From Pseudomonadota bacterium (lineage in GTDB: Bacteria > Cyanobacteriota > Vampirovibrionia > LMEP-6097), in the NCBI GenBank assembly GCA_009924885.1, contig RFQS01000012.1:1-18520 (forward strand): a stretch of DNA of 18,520 bases. The letters are read 5' to 3'. Under the pieces are notes generated by a model, which made no database searches, was not told the origin of the DNA, and worked only from the letters and a program-made list of their open reading frames with translations. This document shows, piece after piece, positions 1 to 7,716 of the stretch. Made by a program: the position numbers and the translations under genes. Every line of letters starts with the position of its first letter. Within the stretch, counting starts at the first letter, position 1.

Positions 1-7
1 TATATTT

Positions 8-62
8 GCTCATTGTTTTAGGTTACTTTTTGCTATTGAAACCTATATACAATGAGCTTTTT
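8..62 (+). terminator. Rho-independent terminator of an upstream gene
   Basis: A 9-bp perfect stem (GCTCATTGT at 8-16, ACAATGAGC at 49-57) is extended inward by TAGGTT (19-24) pairing with AACCTA (40-45), and is followed at once by TTTTT (58-62). This is a classic intrinsic terminator shape on the plus strand. The gene it ends lies outside the window. Confidence 0.75.
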
Positions 63-120
63 CTTCTTAATTTAACTTCAGGCTAGATTCTAGGAATTTT
101 GGGGGATGTCTTAATCACAG

Positions 121-143
121 CTCTATTTGTGGTATAAATAGAG
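121..143 (+). promoter_or_regulatory. Promoter and hairpin in front of the sigma-factor gene
   Basis: TGG-TATAAA (130-138) resembles an extended -10 element. It sits inside an 8-bp perfect inverted repeat, CTCTATTT (121-128) and AAATAGAG (136-143). The 3' arm runs into GAGAG, the only Shine-Dalgarno-like string before the TTG start at 152. The palindrome could be an operator over the -10, or an RNA hairpin hiding the ribosome site if transcription starts further upstream. I cannot decide between these. Confidence 0.35.
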
Positions 144-151
144 AGTATTTA

Positions 152-889
152 TTGCCTGAAATACTTTCCACGATGTCAGATAGCAAGACAGATATAAAAT
201 CTCTAGAAATAACTTCAGAAACCACCACCAGAGGGGCTGATATCGCTAAGTTTATGCCTTTAGTGGAGATGATCGCAAGGAAGGAATTCGGTTCTAAGCG
301 ATATCAGAATATTTTTTCTTTCGATGAATTGGTCAACACTGGTTTAATAGCTGTTCATAATCTCATAGAACAGGCTAAGACTAAAGTAGATACTAAATAT
401 AATTCTAGCTATATTGCACAGTCAGTGAAATGGGCTATCACCGATGAATTAAGAAAACGTCAGTCTTGGTATGGAGTGAAAAGAACGGCTCCGTCGGCGG
501 AAGAGGCAGATGCAAGTAAGCCAAAGAAAGAGTTTGACGAAACTGAAACAACTGAGATTAAGACCTTAGATGATGCTCGTAAAGCAGTTTTTGAAGTTAT
601 TATGTCTGTTGAAAGCATGGAGGAAGATTTAGGTTTCTCTCCAGCTGCTGATTCTCAAGATCACTTAGATAGGTTAGAGCTTTTAGCTATTAAACAGAGT
701 TTGGCAAAATCTATAACTAAGCTACCAGATAATCTGAGGCAAGTTGTTAACATGAGATTTTACGAAAATTATTCAGGAAATGAAGTCGCAGAGAAATTAG
801 GAGTGACTCCTTCGCGTGTATCTCATATGATTAAAGAGGCTGTAAAGAAACTAAAAGTTTCCATGATAGCTGAAGGTTATAACGACTAG
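152..889 (+). CDS. Sigma-70 family RNA polymerase sigma factor (FliA/SigB-like)
   Basis: A 245-aa alternative sigma factor that would bind core RNA polymerase and select a promoter set. Region 2 spans about residues 34-108, with the core-binding part around FSFDELVNTGLIAVHNLIEQ and the -10-reading helix around KWAITDELRKRQSWYG. Region 4 spans about 182-237, with its helix-turn-helix near 207-230 (SGNEVAEKLGVTPSRVSHMI). The roughly 75 residues between them are acidic, and I cannot recognise a normal region 3 there. The reading frame opens at TTG 152; an in-frame ATG at 173 (residue 8) is an alternative, and neither has a strong Shine-Dalgarno site. The end overlaps the convergent transporter gene by 4 bp. 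Which promoters it reads is unknown. Confidence 0.85.
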   Translation: MPEILSTMSDSKTDIKSLEITSETTTRGADIAKFMPLVEMIARKEFGSKRYQNIFSFDELVNTGLIAVHNLIEQAKTKVDTKYNSSYIAQSVKWAITDELRKRQSWYGVKRTAPSAEEADASKPKKEFDETETTEIKTLDDARKAVFEVIMSVESMEEDLGFSPAADSQDHLDRLELLAIKQSLAKSITKLPDNLRQVVNMRFYENYSGNEVAEKLGVTPSRVSHMIKEAVKKLKVSMIAEGYND

Positions 890-1836
890 TTCCAGATAGT
901 CATTAAATAAGGAATAAGAAATAAGGCTAGGATATTACTGATCATTACGGCAATAGATATTTTGTCGGTATTGAGCTTTAAGCTAGAAGCGATTACGATT
1001 GCATTAGCTGGAATAGGTGTCAGAGATAAAAGCATTAAAACCTTATAGGTAAAGCTGTTGAAAATCTGGAATGTATGCTGATCAATAATGATAAAACCAT
1101 AGGTTAGGAGAGGAAAGAGTATGAATTTAGAAAAAAGGCTGAGTAGTAAAAATATACTTGTGTCTTTGTCTAGTTTAATCTTCTTTATTTGGGCTAATCC
1201 TAGTCCTACTATTAACATGCCTAAAATACTGTAGGCACCAGTGAAATTATCTGTGATTCTGAAAATGCCTTTAGCAAAGGCGTTTAAATTATTTACATCA
1301 ATGTAATCTTTGAGCCAGAAGGCAAGAGCGACAGCGTAAAGATTGGGTACTAGTAGGGTTTTTTTAAGGCTTTGATTGAAACTATGTTTTCCATTCGCTG
1401 TGATAAAGAACCCAGCAGAGTTTTGGAAAATAATTATTCCAAGCATGCCCATGATTAGCGTTCCTAGGGCTTGTTCACCGAAAATAGCTAAGCCAACGGG
1501 TAATCCGAAGTAACCCATATTGCCAGAACTGGCACAGAGAGCTAAAAGGTTTTTATTGAAATTTTTCCATAGTAGGGAACCTACTCCTAGAGCCAGTAAG
1601 GCAAGTATGCAGCAAATTAAAAATACTACCAAGGCAATATTTAAGCTAGATAGAGGAATTCTGTCTTTGATAATGCCATTGAAAAACACTATTGGTGCAA
1701 CTACATACATAATCATTAAAGATATACTTTTTCTCTCTATCTCTAGAAAACGACCAGCGATATAACCAAGTAGGATAACTAGATACAGAGGTAGTATTTT
1801 GAAAAGTATGTTTTGGAATGGAGCTAATTCAAGCAT
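886..1836 (-). CDS. AEC (auxin efflux carrier) family membrane transporter
   Basis: A 316-aa integral membrane protein, hydrophobic throughout, with about ten likely membrane segments. It has the family landmarks in both halves: the glycine/proline-rich break GNMGYFGLPVG near residue 105 and the C-terminal TPIPANAIVIASSLKLNTDK stretch. Members of this family (Mem_trans) export or import small organic anions such as malate or malonate; the substrate here cannot be told. Length is normal for bacterial members. It runs convergent to the sigma gene (4-bp overlap of the two TAG stops) and divergent from ispH, with 58 bp between the starts. No Shine-Dalgarno site is visible before ATG 1836. Confidence 0.88.
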   Translation of the reverse strand: MLELAPFQNILFKILPLYLVILLGYIAGRFLEIERKSISLMIMYVVAPIVFFNGIIKDRIPLSSLNIALVVFLICCILALLALGVGSLLWKNFNKNLLALCASSGNMGYFGLPVGLAIFGEQALGTLIMGMLGIIIFQNSAGFFITANGKHSFNQSLKKTLLVPNLYAVALAFWLKDYIDVNNLNAFAKGIFRITDNFTGAYSILGMLIVGLGLAQIKKIKLDKDTSIFLLLSLFSKFILFPLLTYGFIIIDQHTFQIFNSFTYKVLMLLSLTPIPANAIVIASSLKLNTDKISIAVMISNILALFLIPYLMTIWN

Positions 1837-1863
1837 TTTTCATGGAATCTTTTAATAAGTTTC

Positions 1864-1892
1864 TTGTAACGATTACTTTCCTATTGTATTAT
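1864..1892 (+). promoter_or_regulatory. Predicted sigma-70 promoter of ispH
   Basis: TTGTAA (1864-1869), a 17-nt spacer and TATTAT (1887-1892). The -10 ends only 2 nt before the ATG at 1895 and 8 nt before an in-frame GTG at 1901, so transcription should begin at or within the annotated start. This suggests a leaderless mRNA, probably starting at GTG 1901. Confidence 0.5.
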
Positions 1893-1894
1893 TT

Positions 1895-2899
1895 ATGCTT
1901 GTGCCGAGACCTAAAAAAATCATTCTCGCAAATCCACGAGGCTTTTGTGCAGGTGTAGATAGAGCTATCGAGATTGTAGATATTGCTTTAAAGCTTTACC
2001 CTGCTCCAATTTACGTAAGGCATGAGATTGTTCATAATCATCACGTCGTTAATGATTTTAAAGACAGGGGAGTCATTTTCATTGAGGAATTAGATGAAGT
2101 GCCAGATTCAGCTAAGTTGATTTTTTCTGCTCATGGTACTGACCCTGCTGTTATAGAAAAAGCTAAAGCTAGAGGTATTCATTTTATTGATGCGGTTTGT
2201 CCACTTGTGACTAAAGTTCATAAAGAAATTTTAAAAGCAGTATCTTTAAACAAGAAAATAATTTATATAGGACATCGTGGTCATCAAGAAGTCGTAGGAG
2301 CGATGGGCTATGCGAAGGAGGATATCTTTCTGGTAGAGGATTTACTTGATGTAGAAAAACTTAAGTCTTCGATTAATAAAGATGAGGAGCTGATCTTAGC
2401 GACACAAACAACCTTATCTTTAGATGATACGAAGCTGCTGGTTGATACTCTTCAAGCATATTTTACTAAGATTGAGTTCCCGAAGGCTGATGATATTTGT
2501 TATGCTACTCAAAATAGACAGGACGCTGTCAAGGAGCTTATTCGCCACTGTGATCATTTACTAGTTATAGGCAGTAAAAATTCATCGAATACTCTTAGAT
2601 TAGTTGAGCTTGCTCAAAAGCATTCAATACCAGCTAATTTAGTTTCAGATCCAGAACAATTTGATTTAGTGGCAATGATTCCTGATTTGGAGAATAAGGT
2701 TATTGGTATAAGCTCTGGTGCCTCTGCACCAGAGAGGCTTATTGATATTTTAGTATCTAAATTATTGGGAGACCCACTGTATCAAAATTCTAGGGATTTT
2801 AATAATAGTGATTATGCTAAGAATTCGCTTGTTGAAGTTTTAAGTGTAATAGAGGAGAAGACCTATTTTAAGCTGCCAGCTGATTTGCAGCTTAGCTAG
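1895..2899 (+). CDS. ispH: 4-hydroxy-3-methylbut-2-enyl diphosphate reductase (IspH/LytB)
   Basis: The last enzyme of the MEP (non-mevalonate) isoprenoid pathway. It reduces HMBPP to IPP and DMAPP with a [4Fe-4S] cluster in the cytoplasm. All three cluster cysteines are present: C18 in NPRGFCAGVDRA, C102 in DAVCPLVTKVH and C202 in DDICYATQNRQ. The substrate-binding histidines are also seen (H47 in HEIVHN, H80 in SAHGT, H130 in GHRGHQE), as are TQTTLS and SSNTLRL. Its 334 aa is slightly above the family norm because of a short N-terminal lead and a C-terminal tail of about 25 residues after the conserved SAPE segment. The start may be GTG 1901 (residue 3). It is followed 12 bp later by an ABC permease, probably cotranscribed. 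Confidence 0.97.
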   Translation: MLVPRPKKIILANPRGFCAGVDRAIEIVDIALKLYPAPIYVRHEIVHNHHVVNDFKDRGVIFIEELDEVPDSAKLIFSAHGTDPAVIEKAKARGIHFIDAVCPLVTKVHKEILKAVSLNKKIIYIGHRGHQEVVGAMGYAKEDIFLVEDLLDVEKLKSSINKDEELILATQTTLSLDDTKLLVDTLQAYFTKIEFPKADDICYATQNRQDAVKELIRHCDHLLVIGSKNSSNTLRLVELAQKHSIPANLVSDPEQFDLVAMIPDLENKVIGISSGASAPERLIDILVSKLLGDPLYQNSRDFNNSDYAKNSLVEVLSVIEEKTYFKLPADLQLS

Positions 2900-2911
2900 A
2901 GGATAAGAATA

Positions 2912-3709
2912 ATGCCTTTTTTTCCCATAACTTTTCTGTTAGTGATTTCAAGCCTTGCTTTAATTTATGCAAAATTTCCACAGATTTTTCCTTGTGATCC
3001 TTTTTTGATAGATAGTTCTCAGATACTTGCTTCACCAAGCTTTCTACATCTTGCTGGTACAGATGCTCTCGGTCGAGATTTGTTCACGAGATTAATTTTA
3101 GGTGCTCAAACTAGCCTTATGATAGCTTTCTTGACGGCGATTATTGCTTTATTTATAGGTGTTTTGATCGCAGTAGCTGCTGCTTATATTGGCGGTTGGG
3201 TGGATTCTTTAATTCTCAGGTTTATTGATTTAATTTATTCATTACCAGATTTATTAATCTTAAGTATCATTGGATTATGTTTTTCTCGTTCTAGTACTGC
3301 GATTGTAATAGGTCTTGCCTGTATTAATTGGATGGAGATAGCTAGAATTACTCGGGCTGAATTACTTAAATTAAAAAAAGAAGAATTTATTCTTGCAAGT
3401 AAATTAATAGGCTTAAGCCACCAGCAGATTATTATTAAGCATTTGTTGCCTAATGTTTCATCATTAATTCTTGTATCACTGGGGTTTACTTTGCCGCGCG
3501 CGATACTCTCTGAAAGTACACTTAGCTTCATTGGTTTAGGCTTATCACCACCAAACACCAGCTGGGGTACTTTAGCTGGTGACGCTTTTCAGTATTTAAG
3601 AACAGATCCTCACCTACTCTTTTTTCCAGCTATTTTAATATTTTTGACGAGCTTCTCTTTCAATAAAATTTCAGAATCTTTCTTTAAGGGTCCACTGAAA
3701 AATACTTAA
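2912..3709 (+). CDS. ABC transporter permease, DppC/OppC (peptide/nickel) type
   Basis: A 265-aa inner-membrane permease. The family entry motif LAGTDALGRDLFTRLILGAQ lies near residues 47-66, followed by five or so membrane spans. The cytoplasmic coupling loop lies near residues 145-180, with RITRAELLKLKKEEFILASK and GLSHQQIIIKHLLPN. The C-terminal SFIGLGLSPPNTSWGTL signature is present. It would form the channel with a DppB partner and two ATPases, but none of these, nor a binding protein, is in the window. It is somewhat shorter than the usual ~300 aa because the cytoplasmic N-terminal extension is missing. Shine-Dalgarno GAGGA (2899-2903) is 8 nt before the ATG. The ispH stop is just upstream, so it is probably expressed as the second gene. 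Confidence 0.9.
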   Translation: MPFFPITFLLVISSLALIYAKFPQIFPCDPFLIDSSQILASPSFLHLAGTDALGRDLFTRLILGAQTSLMIAFLTAIIALFIGVLIAVAAAYIGGWVDSLILRFIDLIYSLPDLLILSIIGLCFSRSSTAIVIGLACINWMEIARITRAELLKLKKEEFILASKLIGLSHQQIIIKHLLPNVSSLILVSLGFTLPRAILSESTLSFIGLGLSPPNTSWGTLAGDAFQYLRTDPHLLFFPAILIFLTSFSFNKISESFFKGPLKNT

Positions 3710-3749
3710 TAAATTAGCATTTTTCGATAAAAAGATTCAAAGGACTTGA

Positions 3750-4301
3750 TCAACTCCAGTTTAGAAGAATATTGTAGAGATTTTTAATTAAATCTTTCGT
3801 ATAAGTTCCTTGGTAAATATTGCCAGTGAAAAGACCGTTAATTTGTCGAATAATATCCTTTTCAGTTTGATCAATTTTATCAAAATTATTCATAATGTTA
3901 GGAAATTTACTCGTCATTGTATGCCTCAATTTCTCTGGTGGAGCGTCTGCTATATTAAGACGACTTTTAATAAAAGTTAGCCTCATTCTTGTTAAAAACT
4001 CATCAATCTCTTTACCCATAGGGCTTTTTTTATTTTCTTCATTGAGTTCAATGTTCATTGATAAATATACATCTTCACGAATCTTTTCATATTGAGTTCT
4101 GCTATCAAGGCTGTTCTCCAAGCCATTCGGTAATTTACCGATTAAGCCAGACTTGTGTAGTGTCTGAGAAAGAAAGGTAAGATTTCTTGCGTGCTCTTTA
4201 AGTTGAGAGCCTATATCTTTAAATCCGTTGGCTAAGACTACTTCTATTTCATCTAGTCTTGAGTGGATTTTCTCAAGAGTTGTGATTGATTCTGAATTCA
4301 T
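3750..4301 (-). CDS. Unknown protein with N-terminal helical region
   Basis: A 183-aa protein I do not recognise. Its first ~55 residues carry a heptad-like pattern (LEKIHSRLDEIEVVLANGF) suggesting a short coiled coil. The rest is polar, mostly helical in character, and rich in Lys, Asn and Glu, with no cysteines, signal peptide or membrane segment. Codon use is like the neighbours. It is a single-gene unit between a convergent permease and a divergent pilin. On its strand TATTAT (4325-4330) gives a plausible -10 with a short leader before ATG 4301. The frame is long, intact and bounded sensibly, so I believe it is a real gene. Confidence 0.7.
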   Translation of the reverse strand: MNSESITTLEKIHSRLDEIEVVLANGFKDIGSQLKEHARNLTFLSQTLHKSGLIGKLPNGLENSLDSRTQYEKIREDVYLSMNIELNEENKKSPMGKEIDEFLTRMRLTFIKSRLNIADAPPEKLRHTMTSKFPNIMNNFDKIDQTEKDIIRQINGLFTGNIYQGTYTKDLIKNLYNILLNWS

Positions 4302-4361
4302 GTTTGCTATTCTGCCTTTTACCTATAATAGCCAAATATCCATACACCTCAGTCTTATGTA

Positions 4362-4416
4362 GCCATTCAAATGAATGACTTATATATTATCTCCATTATT
4401 TAAAACAAGATAATAT
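4362..4416. promoter_or_regulatory. Divergent control region with two inverted repeats
   Basis: Between the unknown protein (-) and the pilin (+) lie CATTCA-AA-TGAATG (about 4363-4376) and an 8-bp inverted repeat ATATTATC (4384-4391) / GATAATAT (4409-4416) with a 17-nt spacer. These could be operators for the divergent promoters. AT-rich sequence makes chance palindromes common, so this is only a pointer. Confidence 0.25.
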
Positions 4417-4466
4417 CCCGAGATGGATACAAAGCCCCCCAATAGTGTTATCATTTTAACTAGGTT

Positions 4467-4961
4467 ATGTTAAGAATTGATAAACGTTCTTATAGATCTA
4501 ATCAGGGTCTAACTTTAGTCGAATTGATGGTGGTAGTTATTATCATCGGTATCTTAGCTACCATAGCTATACCTAATTTGATGGAGGCTCAAGATAAGGC
4601 CAAGAATGCTCAGATAATAGCTTCTGTTCAGGCTCTCGCTTCTAATATACAAATTTCTTCTGTTGATACAGGTGGAATCATTCCAGAATCATCTTTTGAT
4701 CTAGATGAATTAGGAACTACCAAAAAGATTATTAATCCTTTTACGAAAGAACCTGTTGAGCTTATCGATGGAATAGTTGATCCAGAGCAGGATCCACCTG
4801 GAACTCTTGGCTATGAGCCTAATGTCACATTAGCTAAGCCCTTTAGAGCTGCTCTGGATGAGGCACCAGAGTTAGAACCGATGATGGGTGCTTTTGTAGT
4901 GACAGGTATCGGCATAGTGAAAGGGAAACCTAGTATAGTAGTAGCTTTAGATAATGGTTAA
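4467..4961 (+). CDS. Type IV pilin-like protein / pseudopilin (prepilin)
   Basis: A 164-aa secreted fibre or pseudopilus subunit. It has a 14-residue basic leader ending in glycine, then a prepilin peptidase site G14/L15 with glutamate at +5 (GLTLVELMVVVIIIGILATI). After that comes the ~20-residue hydrophobic helix used for membrane insertion and subunit packing. The remainder is an acidic globular domain without a cysteine pair. Peptidase PilD would cut and N-methylate it. The gene overlaps lysS by 8 bp, an unusual partner, and has no strong Shine-Dalgarno site. The secretin at 14.6 kb could belong to the same pilus or type II system, but they are not in one operon. Confidence 0.85.
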   Translation: MLRIDKRSYRSNQGLTLVELMVVVIIIGILATIAIPNLMEAQDKAKNAQIIASVQALASNIQISSVDTGGIIPESSFDLDELGTTKKIINPFTKEPVELIDGIVDPEQDPPGTLGYEPNVTLAKPFRAALDEAPELEPMMGAFVVTGIGIVKGKPSIVVALDNG

Positions 4962-6396
4962 GACAGAAGATAATATAGAGAGTTCTAATTTACGTGAACA
5001 GAGATTAAGTAAATTAGAAAAAATAGAGCAGAGTGGTATAGATCCATATCCTTATGAGTTTCAGAGATCTCACACTTCTGAGCAGTTACGTGAGAAATTT
5101 TCAGCACTTCCTGATGGTGAAAAAAGTGATTTTATTGCTACTGCTTGTGGGCGTGTTCATAATCAAAGAAATGACTGGATGTTTATCGATCTTTATGATG
5201 AAGATGGTAAGTTGCAGCTCTTCTCTGACGTCGATACCAGATCAGAAGAGTTAAAATCCTTATTTCATCTTTTAGATAAAGGTGATTATATAGGTGCTAC
5301 TGGCTTAATTCGTAGAACGCCTCGTGGTGAGCTTACTTTAGATGTTCAGTCAGTGACTGTTCTTGCGAAGAGTTTACAGCCATTACCCGAAATTATTGAA
5401 GGTAAAAGACGTAGGCTTGGTATCGCAGATGTGGAAACTAGATATAGACAGAGATATATAGACCTTATTGTGAATCCTGAATCTAAAGAACGCCTGAGAA
5501 AGCGTGCTTTGATGATACATGAAATTAGAAATTTTCTAAATAATCAAGGTTTTATTGAGATAGAGACACCGATTCTTGGTACTGAGGCTGGAGGTGCAGC
5601 AGCGAAGCCATTCGTAACTCATCATAATGCTCTCGGCATGGATATGTACTTAAGAATAGCGACTGAATTACATTTGAAAAGACTGTCGGTGGGCGGTTTT
5701 GAGCGAGTCTATGAGATAGGTCGTATCTTCAGGAATGAAGGTATTAGTATTAAACATAATCCAGAGTTTACTAGTATTGAGCTCTATCAGGCTTATACAG
5801 ATGTCTTCGGCATGATGGATTTAACTGAGAATCTTTTGAGACATGTTTGTTTAAAAATAGTAGGGAAATTAGATTTCGAATATCAAGGCGAGCCTATTAA
5901 TTTTACAGAACCTTTTCAGAGAATATCGATGCAGGATGCTGTTGAGAAAGTTACAGGTAAACGCCTTTCAGGTATTGCCTTAAATGATGCATTTGAGGAG
6001 CACGTGGAAGCTACTTTAATTCAGCCTACTTTTATTTATGATTATCCTTTAGAAATTTCTCCTTTAGCTAAAAAACATCGTGATCCAGAATTACGTGCTC
6101 AGGGCTTTGTGGAGAGATTTGAGCTGTTTATTTATGGCAGAGAGACTGCGAATGCTTTCTCTGAACTTACCGATCCTCGTGATCAAAGAGAGAGATTCCT
6201 AGAACAAGCTAAGCAAAAAGAAGCTGGTAATGAAGAGGCACATGTCTTTGATGCAGATTTTATTACCGCTCTTGAATATGGTTTGCCACCTACTGGTGGT
6301 ATGGGTTTAGGCATAGATAGACTGGCGATGTTTTTAACCGATGCTGCTTCTATAAGAGATGTTATAGCCTTTCCTACGATGAAGCCTTTGCATTAG
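4954..6396 (+). CDS. lysS: Lysyl-tRNA synthetase, class II
   Basis: Charges tRNA-Lys with lysine in the cytoplasm. The N-terminal anticodon-binding OB fold lies at about residues 60-140 (CGRVHNQRNDWMFIDLYDEDG). The class II catalytic core shows motif 1 near 198-213 (IEIETPILGTEAGG), motif 2 near 250-275 (YEIGRIFRNEGISIKHNPEF) and motif 3 near 448-461 (GGMGLGIDRLAMFL). Its 480 aa is slightly below the usual ~495-505, with no motif lost. ATG 4954 lies inside the pilin frame and lacks a clear Shine-Dalgarno site, so translation is probably coupled to the pilin. trpB follows after 33 bp. Confidence 0.97.
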   Translation: MVKTEDNIESSNLREQRLSKLEKIEQSGIDPYPYEFQRSHTSEQLREKFSALPDGEKSDFIATACGRVHNQRNDWMFIDLYDEDGKLQLFSDVDTRSEELKSLFHLLDKGDYIGATGLIRRTPRGELTLDVQSVTVLAKSLQPLPEIIEGKRRRLGIADVETRYRQRYIDLIVNPESKERLRKRALMIHEIRNFLNNQGFIEIETPILGTEAGGAAAKPFVTHHNALGMDMYLRIATELHLKRLSVGGFERVYEIGRIFRNEGISIKHNPEFTSIELYQAYTDVFGMMDLTENLLRHVCLKIVGKLDFEYQGEPINFTEPFQRISMQDAVEKVTGKRLSGIALNDAFEEHVEATLIQPTFIYDYPLEISPLAKKHRDPELRAQGFVERFELFIYGRETANAFSELTDPRDQRERFLEQAKQKEAGNEEAHVFDADFITALEYGLPPTGGMGLGIDRLAMFLTDAASIRDVIAFPTMKPLH

Positions 6397-6421
6397 ACTC
6401 TCTGAGGATTTATCCTTTTCA

Positions 6422-6427
6422 TAAAAT
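6422..6427 (+). promoter_or_regulatory. Possible -10 element before trpB
   Basis: TAAAAT (one mismatch to TATAAT) ends 6 nt before the second of two tandem ATG codons (6430, 6433). No convincing -35 is seen at 17 nt. The only Shine-Dalgarno-like string (GAGGA) is more than 20 nt upstream of the ATG and too far to serve. trpB may therefore have its own promoter besides read-through from lysS. Confidence 0.3.
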
Positions 6428-6429
6428 TT

Positions 6430-7611
6430 ATGATGATAACTCAATTACCTAAATACTTTGGCAAATTTGGGGGACAGTTCGTTCCAGAGACTTTAATGCC
6501 AGCTTTAGAAGAATTCGAGGCAGCTTTTTTAAAGTATGCTGATGCTGATGAATTCAAGTCTGAGCTTAGCTTTTACTTGACTGATTATGTAGGTCGGGCT
6601 ACGCCACTATATTTCGCATCTAGATTAACTCAGTATTATGGCAAGGCGAAAATTTATTTAAAGCGAGAAGATTTAAACCATACTGGGGCACATAAAATTA
6701 ATAATGCTATCGCTCAAGCTCTCTTAGCTAAAAGGATTGGTAAGACTAAGGTTATCGCTGAAACTGGAGCGGGACAGCATGGAGTGGCGACGGCTACCGC
6801 TTGCGCTCTGCTTGGGCTTGAGTGTAAAGTCTTTATGGGAGCTGAGGATATAAAACGCCAGGCACCAAATGTAAAACGGATGAAATTACTGGGTGCTGAA
6901 GTGATTCCCGTAACGGCTGGAACTGCGACCCTGAAGGATGCGACATCTGAAGCCATTAGATACTGGGTGACGAATGTTTCAGATACTCACTATATTATAG
7001 GTAGCGCAGTAGGCCCTCATCCTTACCCGACTATAGTTAGAAATTTTCAACGTATCATCGGTGATGAAGCGAAAGCACAGATATTAGAGAAAGAAAATCG
7101 GCTACCAGACTATGTTTTAGCTTGTGTGGGAGGCGGCTCTAATGCGATTGGAATTTTTTATCCTTTCGTTGAGGAAAAGCTTAAAGGTAAGAAAATTTCT
7201 TTAATCGGTGTAGAAGCTGCTGGGAAAGGGATAGATACAGCTCTGCACTCTGCGACCATGGTTCAAGGTAAACCAGGTGTTTTACATGGTTCTTTAAGTT
7301 ATTTATTGCAAGACGAATTTGGGCAGATTCAAGAAGCTCATAGTGTCTCTGCTGGATTAGATTACCCTGGAGTTGGGCCAGAACATGCTTACTTTAAAGA
7401 TGAAAATTTAGTGAATTATGTCGCGGTTACAGATGATGAAGCTTTAAAGGCTTTCCGTCTCGTAGCTAAATTAGAAGGTATTATTCCCGCCCTTGAAACA
7501 GCTCATGCTTTTGCTTATTTAGAAACACTGATGCCTAATACCTCTCCAGAAGAGATCCTTATATTAAATCTTTCGGGACGCGGGGATAAGGACTTGGCAG
7601 TTTTTGATTAA
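6430..7611 (+). CDS. trpB: Tryptophan synthase beta subunit
   Basis: PLP enzyme joining indole and serine to make tryptophan. Schiff-base lysine K89 lies in HTGAHKINNA, catalytic glutamate E111 in ETGAGQHG, the phosphate-binding loop GGGSN at 234-238, and S382 in NLSGRGDKD near the PLP ring nitrogen. The N-terminal YFGKFGGQFVPETLMPAL and the 393-aa length are those of the TrpB1 type, which normally works as a complex with TrpA and receives indole through a tunnel. No trpA or other trp gene is in the window, so the pathway is split elsewhere in the genome or the gene is used alone. A hairpin terminator follows the stop. Confidence 0.97.
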   Translation: MMITQLPKYFGKFGGQFVPETLMPALEEFEAAFLKYADADEFKSELSFYLTDYVGRATPLYFASRLTQYYGKAKIYLKREDLNHTGAHKINNAIAQALLAKRIGKTKVIAETGAGQHGVATATACALLGLECKVFMGAEDIKRQAPNVKRMKLLGAEVIPVTAGTATLKDATSEAIRYWVTNVSDTHYIIGSAVGPHPYPTIVRNFQRIIGDEAKAQILEKENRLPDYVLACVGGGSNAIGIFYPFVEEKLKGKKISLIGVEAAGKGIDTALHSATMVQGKPGVLHGSLSYLLQDEFGQIQEAHSVSAGLDYPGVGPEHAYFKDENLVNYVAVTDDEALKAFRLVAKLEGIIPALETAHAFAYLETLMPNTSPEEILILNLSGRGDKDLAVFD

Positions 7612-7613
7612 GC

Positions 7614-7638
7614 AAAAATGCTATTTTAAGCATTTTTT
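7614..7638 (+). terminator. Terminator after trpB
   Basis: A 9-bp perfect inverted repeat, AAAAATGCT (7614-7622) and AGCATTTTT (7629-7637), has a 6-nt loop and ends in a T run. It begins 2 nt after the trpB stop. Its symmetry would also allow termination from the other strand, but no gene enters from that side. Confidence 0.65.
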
Positions 7639-7701
7639 AGCAGATGCTTAAGAGAGGCGGCTGTGCATTAAGCGATATTGTTTCCCTTTCTTACTTGAAT
7701 G

Positions 7702-7710
7702 TGGTAAAAA
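7702..7710 (+). promoter_or_regulatory. Predicted extended -10 promoter of the M23 peptidase gene
   Basis: TG-G-TAAAAA (7702-7710), an extended -10 of the same TGTGGTA form as at 129-138, ends 7 nt before ATG 7717. No Shine-Dalgarno site is visible, so a leaderless transcript is predicted. The -35 is unclear. Confidence 0.4.
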
Positions 7711-7716
7711 ACTAAT

